Shown here: piece by piece, positions 7,679 to 16,268 of the stretch
Numbering within the stretch: position 1 is the first letter of the stretch
How the letters are laid out: every line of letters begins with the position of its first letter
From: Halocafeteria seosinensis
Taxonomy: Eukaryota > Sar > Bigyra > Bicosoecida
Direction of reading: 5' to 3'
DNA: 16,268 nucleotides
Assembly: GCA_001687465.1 (NCBI GenBank)
Contig: LVLI01000621.1
Location: 1-16,268 of the forward strand
The notes under the pieces: model-generated
What the model was told of the DNA's origin: nothing
Seen by the model: only the letters and a program-made list of their open reading frames with translations
Databases searched by the model: none
Position numbers and translations under genes: made by a program

Positions 7679-10600
7679 ATGGAGTACAGGAATCCTTATG
7701 ATACCTCTGGTTCTATTATATACAATGAACCCTATTCAAGTAACAATACCCAAGCACATCATGATCCTCTGGAGGAGCAGGAGGAGGAGGAGGACCGCCC
7801 CGAACGAGCTTTTATGGCCTATTATTTCCGTCGATGGAAGCAAAATGTGCAAGATAAGCAACTAGAATGGAAGCAGAGAGTGCTGGGGACAGCCATTCGA
7901 GTGCATTTCACTCTATTACGAAGCGTGCACAAGTGGGCGCGCCATACACAGCGCAAGAAGTTGCTGATTCAGGTACGTCCTACGTCCGAATTGGTGGCTG
8001 TATAGGTTAGGTTAATGACTGTAAAGGAATACTGAGGCTTCGGAGGAATTTGTGGGAATTCCTCCTTCTTCCTATTGCTTCATTATGTGCCTGTATAAGC
8101 ACGGTGTGTAGGATATTTGAACCTCCCCTACTGTCTATTTGAACATGAGAATGCAGATTACTCGAGCATGCTATGCACGAATTCTGCATTGGATGGTGTT
8201 CTATAACCTGGAACAGAATGCCCGAGAGGAATCCCAATGGAGACGTATACAGAGCCATGCTCATGAAAGATTGGAAGCGCTTCGACTGCGTAGAGTGCTT
8301 CAGACATGGTCGTCATGGGAAGCGAAGCAGAAACGCATTCGCCATCACATTGATGAACTCAGAAGCAGAAGGAATACACGAATTCTCTTCCAGGCTTTTG
8401 ATGCTTGGAAGAGCTTAAAGGAAGCTAAGAAGGAGTATAAGGGTCTTGAGAGTACAGCGTCGGCTCATATTCGGCAGAGGCGACTACTGCATGGAATTCG
8501 CCAATGGTGGGGAAGGACTCAAGAGATGATAGAGCATCGACGGAAACGGGCATTGGCAGATACATATAACACTTACCATTTCCTCAATCGGACATACTTT
8601 CGATGGAAAGAGTTTTACCAGTCAAGGAAAACAGAGCAGCGGAATTTTGCTACGGCGGACGAGTTCCACAAAGGAAGGCTCCGCAGCACGTATTTTAGTC
8701 ACTGGAGAATTAGTGTTCGCAGCGTAAAAGTAAACCGAAGACTGAACACCTTAGCTCTGGCATTTCACCATAGGAAACTGCTGTGGAAGGCTTTCACAGC
8801 TATTAAGGCCCCGTGGGAGCATGAAATCGAGGTTCGGAAAATGGATGAGCGCGCCCCATTGATATATGAAAGAGCCGTCCAGAGGCGCTGCCTTCGCGGA
8901 CTGCACCGTCATATGGATGACGAGATACACGACCGCGTGACGAAGAACTTAATGCGAAGAGTGTTGCGCCGGTGGAATAGACATCTTGATGAGCTGAGGA
9001 CGGAAAATCGTAGGAATACCTTAGCCCACAGTCACTCTGAGAATGTCCTGAAGAAGCGTGCTTTTCAGTGGCTTCTCCGCAGCTGTCGTAAGATGATGAG
9101 CTTACATGAATTGTTTGAAGAGATACAGAACCGTAATAATTTAAGGGTGCTAAGGCAAATGTGGGACTGTTGGCGTCAAGCTCTTCGAGACAAAGAGAAG
9201 TACGACATGGCGGTAGTTCACTACAGTCGGAAGCTTCAAAACCAATTCTTCCTTCACTGGAGTTGTATGAGTTGGGCAAATAGGAGCATGAATTTGGCTA
9301 TGTGGCATTGGAAGATGCATGCTAAGGCAAAGGCATGGGCTGGCTTGACCTGGTGGCATTTCCTTCGGCAGCGGCAGTTGGCTCCCGCTCGTCGTGCTGA
9401 AAAACATCATGCTCACTGCCTGTTAGCGAAGACGTTTGAGTCCTTAAAGAAATATACCGAGGGACGGAGTCAGATGAGGAGCAATATTTGTCGTGTGCAA
9501 GCTTCCAGGATCGAAAAGTGTAGAGTAAAATGCTTACTGACATGGCTGGCATATGCGAAGCGTCAGCGGGATATGCGAACTGTTACCAAAAAGGTGGAGG
9601 CTTATAGTAAGAATACCGCTTTGCTGAGGGCCCTAAAGACATGGCGTCACAGAGCTTATACAACCAGGATGCACCACTCTAGATCGCAAAGTCTGCGGGC
9701 TTGTGTCGATTTCTTGAAGGTAAAGAATGCTGTCTCGTCGTGGCGAAGTATCACGAAAGCAAGGCGCAATAAATTGTGGCGCCTTCGGGCGGCAAGGGAA
9801 GAGTTTTGCAAGTCCATGGATAAGCGATGCTATGAACGTGCGGTTCGACAATGGTATGATTGGTTTTGTCGGAGAAATGTATTGTCTATGTTGTATGATG
9901 AAGGTGATTCTTTTGTCACAAGAAGGAGGTTGCAACAGGGATTCTCTAATTGGACACATTTTCATAGATCGAAGAAACATGCGGAAGACCTGAAGAATTG
10001 GAGTTTCCAGTTCTATTCATTTAAACTAAGGAGGCAAGTATTCGATCGTTGGAATGTCGAGCATCAGGAGTGCCAGAAACATCTGAAGAACATTCGATCA
10101 GTGGAACAAGTATGGATCGCCAAGCAAAGGAAGCGATTTTGGAAACAGTGGAGATTTGCCTTAGTAACGGTGAGGTATGAGCGGAAGCAATGGGAACGAG
10201 CGGCTTTACTCCGCCAAAAATTGCTAGCATCGTGCTGTCTTCAGGAGTTCGTCGCCAAAGGGGACAAGATGTACCAGCGGGAGCGACACAAGACGCTGAG
10301 GATCCGCGAAGCTCGGGTATGGAAACAAAAGGTAGCAGTTCGATTAATTGAATTGTTTTATTTGAGAACGAAAACCAGAATCCTCAAAAATTGGGCGACT
10401 CTTAGTACTGTTGATGCAAAGCCTCAGTTTTGGTCCTCTCTCTCCCTGGGAACTCGCCATAACGTAGTAGACACTTCTCCTTGGCGGTATGGGAGTCCGC
10501 CGCGTGAGAAGAAACAGCCCAGTAAGACGTGTCGAACAGAGTCCGACCTCTCTCTTCAAAAGAGCAGGGAGCAATTCTCGAGCCGTGCTGCCATGTTGCT

Positions 10601-10844
10601 AAATTCCTTGACGTACCAGGCGAGTCATCTTTCGTTCCAGTATACTCCTCTCCAACGAGAATGGTACGACTCTGACGTCCGTAAGCCGCAGTACTTGGAC
10701 TGGGGAAGTGCACCAGCAATTGTATCTTGCCCCGAAGAACCCCACATCGCTCATAGGGTAAAGCGAAGAAAACCTCGTGTTCCATCTTTCATCGAATCTC
10801 AAGAGCATTTATCAGATAACGGCAATCTTTTATTAGGGGAATAA
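7679..10844 (+). CDS. SFI1: Sfi1-type centrin-binding repeat protein, 2 exons
   Basis: Exons 7679-7972 and 8157-10844 give 993 residues. Sfi1 proteins form long alpha-helical rods whose Trp-containing repeats each bind a centrin, building the yeast half-bridge and centrosome or basal-body fibres. Here an acidic, Glu-rich N-terminus (about 30-42) precedes roughly 25 degenerate repeats (about 43-845) of the type A/L-x-x-x-F-x-x-W-[KR], spaced about 23-41 residues. Clear examples are FRRWKQ, FDAWKS, YFRWKE, FSHWRI, LKTWRH and FDRWNV. Residues about 845-993 are low in Trp, Ser/Pro/Arg-rich and likely disordered. The intron 7973-8156 (184 nt, GTACGT donor, AATGCAG acceptor) is phase 0 and keeps repeat spacing (24 residues between flanking Trp). 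It is much longer than others here and could hide a small exon. The upstream frame is open only to 7613 with no ATG. Confidence 0.9.
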
Positions 10845-10943
10845 TGGATGACTCTCCACGTCTCGGTGCCAGCGAAGAACTTAGGGTAACGACTTGCTCT
10901 CAAAGAAGACAGAGGTAAGAACACGAGAATGTAGTGAGTACTA

Positions 10944-13342
10944 TTACTTTTCTATATAGGATGCCATAGCAGAATGAACTTCCTCCCGAATTATCTGCCG
11001 AAACGTCTCTGACGAGTCGTGGGAAAATGGGCTCCACACATCGCCAACAGAACTAGGTCCTTCCGAGGTCAAAGTCCACACTAAAATACCTACCGAAAGA
11101 ACTACAACACCGATTATCAGAGAAGCCACAGAGTTGCTCATCCCCTTGAACAGGGAAACAAACTTATTTGGGGCGCCCTTGTCTCTGAGGCTGCTCACGC
11201 TCTTTGCTAGTCGATTTTGTATGGTATAGAGTTTCGCATATTCCGTCAGGAGATACTCGATATTGCTTGTCTTGGAAAGGAGTTCCGTAGGTGTATCCAA
11301 CCCAAATGTACCCGCAGCCAAAGCATAGGCTTCCTCAGTGTTAGGTCCTTCGGCTTCTAACTGCCTGTTAATGTCTGTCCGTGCCTTCCCTATAGCGTTT
11401 TCAACAACCTTCTTCCATGAAAGCTCTTCGTTCGAGAGAGTCGGAGCCGGAGCCATGGCCGCTTTCGATTCCAGGTGTTCTCTCATCTGTTCGACTTGTT
11501 TCTTGTAAAAGTCCATCATTCCTTCTTTGCTTTTACTCTTAATCGTTCCTGCCCATAAGAGCGACTTGCTGAAGTTTACTTTGGCACGAATTCTAATTCG
11601 GCATTTCTGCTTGGGCTTGTCAGTAGGCTCTTCGTTTTTTGTAGCAGCATTATAACTACATGTGCTATCTCCATCACACTTCGAGACTATCCAACGATCT
11701 TCAGTTGTAAAACTATCCCCGTAAGGAACATCAAAACTTCTAGACGAAGTGTCCTGGGCTAGACAGAGGCCGGGGTGTACATCTCCATCGATAACAGCTT
11801 TATCTGTTGGTCGAGCTAGATATTGCTTTAATTGTGTAGACTTTTCTACCCTCGTAGAGGAAGGCCCCATCATTGCCGATAACTTTTGTCGAACCTTGAT
11901 TGTCCTTGTGATTGCATTGTTTTGTACACCGTCATAGTCGTCTGAAGGAGGTATTTCGTCCCACCCGGAAATCGAAACTTCCGTGTCACCTCTCCAGTTC
12001 AGGTAGTCTGACACTGTGTGCTCCGCCGTATCCGACAAAAATTCGTCAAAGAAGTCCTCCACTGAAATCGGGAGTTCTTCATCAACAAGCTCCGTCATTT
12101 CCAAAAATTCTTTCCAAACGGTGTTTTCTAGCGATGGCAGTGAGCAATACTTGATTCCATCACCTGTTTTGCAACGTTGGATAAGTAAAGCGCGTAATCC
12201 ATTCGACAAATAGAATGATACTTGTACAAGGAACAATGCGTACCTTCTTCTGATTCTGGAGAGCCTACCGCGTTCTTTCCCTCGGGTACTGTGCCAGCTT
12301 CGGGCTCGTGAGCGTCCATGTCACTCTTGTGAATCTGGATCGCGGGCGTTTCGGGCGAGCTGATAATGTTATCACCCTCGGTGTTAGAGCGCGAAACCCG
12401 CGCACTATCTTTGCCATTCTCTTTATTCTTCGGTTTTTCTCCGGGATTTGACTTAAACTTATTGTCGTCATCTTTCCGCCTCACTTCTGTTTTTCCTCTA
12501 TGTGAACGTACATGCCGTGCAAACCCCTCATCGCACAGTTTGAAGCACTTATCCCGGAATCCAGGGAAGAAAGAAGTAAAAATGTAAGTTTTCGTGATAT
12601 CTTTGAAATTAACGGAAATTTCCAATCCGGGATTCACGTAGGCAACTTTACGCTTGCAGATCTTGTTTACGTGCTTGAATGGTAGCACTTTCTTTGTCTC
12701 ATGCCCAAACAAATTGCTGTAAAAGCATATGCACGACGAACATATATACAATCGTCCATGCAAGAGGATCCGATTCTGAATTGCGCAGCTAAAATCATCC
12801 CGTAGTTCCTGCCAAAAAGCCACGAATAAGACATTGTAGAGCTTCAATGAAACCCAAGTAGGTTCTTCATTCCGTGGAATGTTCAAGCTTACCTCTGAAG
12901 TTGGCAGCTTGAAGAGCTCGTGAAGGATAAAACCAGGGTGAAATTCATTCACTCCTGACTCGTGTTCGGCCCCTTCCTCAGCAATCAAACTCGAATTGAC
13001 TTCCGAAACACCTCGAACATGTCTCTCTGAGTGCATAGACTGCATAGATCCATTCTGCCGGCGATGGTGCGCCGTCGCCGTCCCGTCATTTTTCCCTTCA
13101 GGGAAGAAGACATCCGTCGTACGCCCTCGCGCACGCTTCCCAGAGCCTCCAGAGGAATTGCTACGAAACTGAGAGGAAGATGGTTCTTGCCCTGGGGCAT
13201 CAGAATCGGCAATATCCTCTTCATACACTCCAGAGCCGTCTGATTTGGTCGAGTAATCCGGGAGAACTACTCCACTCGTGTTCGTCCCGTTCCGGGAGCG
13301 TGCCGTGTTGGCATAGCCCGCACTCATACTGTGTCGATGCAT
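10944..13342 (-). CDS. GRAM-VASt sterol-transfer membrane protein (Lam/Ysp2/Aster type), 3 exons
   Basis: Proteins of this type move sterols between the plasma membrane and ER at contact sites. Exons 13342-12893, 12808-12244 and 12163-10944 encode 744 residues. A long Ser/Gly/charged disordered N-terminus precedes a GRAM domain (about 140-225). Its hallmarks are DDFSCAIQ, then HGRLYICSSCICFYSNLFG, then a beta segment ending YIFTSFF before the C-terminal helix. A charged linker (about 235-335) follows. The VASt lipid-binding domain (about 365-560) shows SVEDFFDEF, a RxxKVRQKL strand, a VPYGDSF motif and a VNFSKSLLWAGTIK strand. A helical region leads to a single transmembrane segment at about 683-704, with a 40-residue tail. 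Introns are 12809-12892 (84 nt) and 12164-12243 (80 nt). The first interrupts GRAM, and its removal restores the canonical motif. The gene is convergent with the Sfi1-type gene, 99 bp apart. Confidence 0.93.
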
Positions 13343-13943
13343 GTTATTATGAGCTAGGAAAGACCAAAATGCGACGTCGACAATCCATTCTCAACATTGT
13401 TTTCTTCCACAAGGCACGGTGGCCGCCGCGCCATGGTACGGGAACAGCCCGCGAGGGTCCCGCCATCACCAACACTCCAACCCGCCTACCACCGCCCGCC
13501 AGACCAGTGCGAAACTGCTAAAGGGTACTGTATGGGGAAATGTGCGTTGTCTCTTCGCTATCTGTCACATATGTGTGTGGCTCTCTTCTGGTCTCCATCG
13601 CACCTTTTTTTTCTGTAGAAATAGTGTCGGTAATATAGTATTCTCCTGTTGGAATGGGTGACACCCTCTGTAGAATCATCCAGCCCCATCAGCTGATGGG
13701 TGTAACCACGATGGGCAACTCCGGAGGCTGCGGACTAAACCTGTATTGGTATCTGCGGTACTATCTGCCTTTGCTCATTGGTTTAACCACAATTAGTGAG
13801 AATGAGGATGGTATGCAGTGAAGTAGGGTTTTCACAGTACAATGTGATACTTGTGCAATAACGTTTATTCTGTCTCATGTCGAAGGGTAAAGGATGTGCA
13901 AGCCCAATTCGAGAGATCAGTGCAGTAGCGGCCAGGGACAGAC
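13343..13943. other. Intergenic stretch between two same-strand genes
   Basis: This stretch lies between the start of the GRAM-VASt gene and the stop of the GNAT gene, so it holds the promoter of the former and the 3' end of the latter. Plus-strand frames here (13180-13661) are short and unconvincing. A T-rich run near 13605-13615 and a perfect 16-bp palindrome at 13685-13700 are the only structures I noted. Confidence 0.5.
13685..13700. repeat. Perfect 16-bp palindrome
   Basis: CCCATCAGCTGATGGG is identical to its own reverse complement, with a CAGCTG (E-box-like) core. It lies about 240 bp downstream of the GNAT stop and about 340 bp upstream of the GRAM-VASt start. It could be a binding site for a dimeric factor; nothing else supports that. 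Confidence 0.6.
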
Positions 13944-14792
13944 TCAGGTCCATCCAGATGGGGGGTGCAGAAAAAATTTTGCTTCGCACACAGTCTTAAA
14001 TCCTTCATCGTGAAAGACGTTGGCTTCTTCTCCAAGCATGTAGTCGTCGCACACTATGATTCGTTTCGCTCCGCCTACATGAATGGCTTCATAGATCAAC
14101 TTCCGAAGGAGAGTCTTCGCAAAGCCCTTGTTACGATGGTTTGCATGAAGAGCAAAGAAAGCAATAAAGCCAATGCCATCTTCTGTTACCATGTAACTAC
14201 CTGTAGCTGCGCATTGGCCCTTGTAACGCATCAAGACGTGAACGAGGTATGGTTTAGCTTCGCCACCGATGCCGCTGTCGACTCGTGGAAGGTTTTCTTC
14301 GAAGTTCTTGGCTTGCTCTTCGTTGTACGGTCCGACACTAGTATACATAACGAAGGAAATTTCCCGAATGTTTTCAGTAGACGCATTCTCAAAGGTGATG
14401 TCCCCCGAAGCCTGCGCTTCCTGCAGTTCTTTGCCCTCCTTCAGCCGGTTGTGCTCCTTTGACGGAAGCTCCATGCAAGGGACATTCAAAGCGACAGGAA
14501 AGACTGGTTTGCCATCGAGTTCTAATTTCGCTAGCTCCTCGCCTAGTCCTTTTGGAGTTGTGGTGGGAAATACGGCCACCATGTACGTTTCAAAGCCAAG
14601 TTTTGGAATGAGTTCTAGCAGTCTGGATGTAAATTGCTTAGTATCTTTACATCGCACATTATGGTACACGTTAAAGAAGGGTACGTGGTAATCTGCTGCG
14701 CAGAATTCAAATCCCTCCTCCTTCAGCGACCACTTCGGATCTGAGTGCCGATTGAAAATCACCTTAACGATATGTTCGAATTCCTCTGCCAT
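13944..14792 (-). CDS. GNAT-family N-acetyltransferase
   Basis: The protein transfers an acetyl group from acetyl-CoA to an unidentified amine. I chose the ATG at 14792 (282 residues; context CCGCAATGG) because the family-like sequence begins there. The frame is open to an ATG at 15014, which would add a Phe/Cys-rich hydrophobic segment that looks more like leader or untranslated sequence. The N-terminal half (about 25-115) has the pattern F-x-N-x-x-x-N-V followed by a Pro/Thr-rich strand and a Cys-Met-Glu-Leu motif. This is the degenerate N-terminal GNAT-like half seen in two-domain members. The C-terminal half has the acetyl-CoA loop R-N-K-G-F-A (220-225) after a YMVTEDGIGFIAFFALH strand pair, and a closing E-G-F strand near 261. 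No intron is visible. The substrate cannot be inferred. Confidence 0.86.
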   Translation of the reverse strand: MAEEFEHIVKVIFNRHSDPKWSLKEEGFEFCAADYHVPFFNVYHNVRCKDTKQFTSRLLELIPKLGFETYMVAVFPTTTPKGLGEELAKLELDGKPVFPVALNVPCMELPSKEHNRLKEGKELQEAQASGDITFENASTENIREISFVMYTSVGPYNEEQAKNFEENLPRVDSGIGGEAKPYLVHVLMRYKGQCAATGSYMVTEDGIGFIAFFALHANHRNKGFAKTLLRKLIYEAIHVGGAKRIIVCDDYMLGEEANVFHDEGFKTVCEAKFFLHPPSGWT

Positions 14793-15172
14793 TGCGGAAG
14801 TCGAAAGTCCCAAGCTGCAGCACGAATTGCACACACAGAAGCATCGGAACAGCAAACGGACAAAGAAGACGAAAACGGAGGGCGGCTTGAAAATTTCCCT
14901 GTACACGTACGGATGCCGTACGTGTGTTCGTGTAATCCCTCTTCTTTGAACAACTTGGGGAAACTTGTCCAACAGTACACCAGCTGGCACAGACGGTTCT
15001 GTTATTCTCGTCACGTCCTCCTTCCCGCTCTACCAAAGGCACTATCTTCTTCATCCCCTAAAGCTTTGTACTCTTAGTGGTATATATGAGCACCCACCTT
15101 TTAGTAATCGTTTGATAAACAAGTCAGAGACGGAATTAAGGACCTTGGGTGTAAACACAGACAAACCATCAA

Positions 15173-15198
15173 ATGAAACCATTATATGAAACCATTAT
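15173..15198. repeat. 13-bp tandem duplication
   Basis: ATGAAACCATTAT occurs twice head-to-tail with no spacer and no mismatch. It is likely a replication-slippage product. Confidence 0.9.
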
Positions 15199-15228
15199 GC
15201 TAGTATCTGGCAGCCGGTGGGCCAGTGC

Positions 15229-15252
15229 GGCTCGGTTGAGGGCTCGGTTGAG
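15229..15252. repeat. 12-bp tandem duplication
   Basis: GGCTCGGTTGAG occurs twice head-to-tail, exactly. It lies only 30 bp from the 13-bp tandem duplication, which makes this a local hotspot of short duplications. Confidence 0.9.
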
Positions 15253-16268
15253 CGCATCAGCGCGGCATCGCTGTGCGACGCTGGCTCAGCCTGGCTCTAC
15301 TAGTTACTAGATTTCAACGCTCGGGCAGCACGCAACCCCCTGTATTTTTCCCAGTGTCTTCTCCATAGAAACGCCTAGCTCGTCTGCCTACCCTTGGGTA
15401 AAATGTATACAAGCTGCGTTAATTATTTGGGTCTGATAAGCGTCTGTCCTGCTAATACAGGAGACTCGGTGGGTAGCCCAGGGACCCGCGTAGGGCGGGC
15501 GTGGAACAAAATAGGACGCGAGCGTAAAATAAATGCAGCTTCGTTTTGAAGTACAGTACACTGATTAGTCATGATTCTCTCTTTGTAATATCTGTGCACT
15601 GGAACATTTCCGATGACTCGGTGTACGAATGTTGCTCTGCACAGAGTCTTGCAGGTGGCAAAGGAAACCGGGAAACCTTTGTGCTCGTTGGAGCGGGGGG
15701 GAGGGCTAGCATGTGCCATTAGATTAATCCGTACAGCACTGCCCACTCGTATGGCAACTTCCCACGCTGTTCGCTTTGCAGGAGCCTCCCAGGGTTTTAA
15801 ATGAGTTTTACTAGCCATTGTTTGATGCGCTTTCGGTTGTCCTAGAGACAACTTCGTTGTTGTATACGGATTGGCACGAAGGAGTTGAATGTAGGTCTTT
15901 TACAAGCGAGACGCTCTCTAACGGCGTGGGCGTTGAACTGCACTGCTCAATATTAGCACGGTACCATGACGTCGGTTCTCCCAGTGTATTTGGAAGCGTG
16001 GTTGCAATACGGGATACGTGGGTAGAGGATCCTCCCCAGGAATACCATGGGGGCGTGGAAATTTTAAATGTGTGTGTGGAAATTTTACCACTGGAAAACC
16101 CCACATCTAATTGTCCAGGGACCTTGCACAGTAGCATTATAAAGCGTTCCAGCCCCAGATCCAGAGTGAAACCTCACCCTGCCTCACCCGACCGCATAAC
16201 CCGACGATATACCCCCTATAACGTCACCTATCTGTTTCACCAAAATACCGCTATACGACCGCATATTC

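Larger units (their letters stand above)
15015..16268. other. Right-edge stretch without a supported gene
   Basis: Minus frames 15423-15851 (142 codons) and 15811-16137 (108 codons), and plus frame 15613-15804, are open but show no domain, signal sequence or codon pattern I trust. The left part is the 5' flank of the GNAT gene, with a TATATAT run at about 15080-15086. Two short tandem duplications lie at 15173-15252. The far end (16170-16268) is rich in short C-runs. Confidence 0.45.

Noticed and set aside
7125-8041. Similar strings (TAGGTTAATGA ... AATACTGA-GCTTC) at about 7126-7148 and 8008-8041
   Set aside because: The match is short, broken by an insertion, and one copy lies in coding sequence of the opposite strand. 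Chance similarity is likely.
8803-9552. Minus-strand frames inside the Sfi1-type gene
   Set aside because: Antisense shadows of a long, clearly coding repeat protein.
13660-13760. SRP RNA-like Alu domain (TGTAAC followed by GGAGGCTG)
   Set aside because: The short resemblance is not followed by the conserved domain IV hairpin within several hundred bases, and no consistent helices were found.
13965-14691. Plus-strand frames opposite the GNAT gene
   Set aside because: They are complementary to the conserved acetyltransferase sequence and have no features of their own.
15423-16137. Two overlapping minus-strand frames at the right edge as a possible mobile element
   Set aside because: No transposase or reverse-transcriptase motifs, terminal repeats or target-site duplications were seen.

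Overview
This window looks like nuclear DNA from a eukaryotic microbe. Coding regions are broken by short GT-AG introns, mostly about 44-84 nt. Start codons of several genes sit in good Kozak contexts, there is no operon structure, and every recognisable product belongs to a eukaryotic family: animal-type purple acid phosphatase, Sfi1 centrin-binding repeats, and GRAM plus VASt sterol transfer. Two undetermined bases (positions 87 and 144) point to a draft assembly. I cannot place the organism more exactly. An intron-bearing alga or another protist fits; standard stop codons are used.

Layout, left to right. 1-1395: a tentative multi-exon cysteine-rich gene on the minus strand, of which only the 3' exon (348-746) is reasonably clear. 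1850-2974 (+): a predicted secreted or surface protein with a beta-rich, lectin-like domain and a Ser/Thr/Pro-rich mucin-like stalk. 2975-4633: no convincing gene, but a tandem duplication of about 150 bp. 4634-6885 (+): a purple acid phosphatase that I could rebuild from 13 exons, with all metal-binding motifs intact. 6936-7624 (-): an unrecognised 209-residue protein with one intron, convergent with the phosphatase and head-to-head with the next gene. 7679-10844 (+): a 993-residue Sfi1-type protein with roughly 25 Trp-containing helical repeats. 10944-13342 (-): a 744-residue GRAM-VASt membrane protein, the Lam/Ysp2/Aster type of sterol transporter. 13944-14792 (-): a GNAT-family acetyltransferase. 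15015-16268: no supported gene; it holds two short tandem duplications.

The genes look like independent housekeeping or cell-structure genes rather than a cooperating cluster: surface glycoprotein, secreted or vacuolar phosphatase, spindle-pole or centrosome scaffold, ER contact-site sterol carrier and an acetyltransferase. I see no mobile element, CRISPR, tRNA or rRNA. The most unusual features are the very uneven intron load (12 introns in a 1.5-kb CDS beside one in a 3-kb CDS), three frame-preserving introns without stops, a tightly packed divergent gene pair, and a long overlapping second reading frame in the mucin-like gene.
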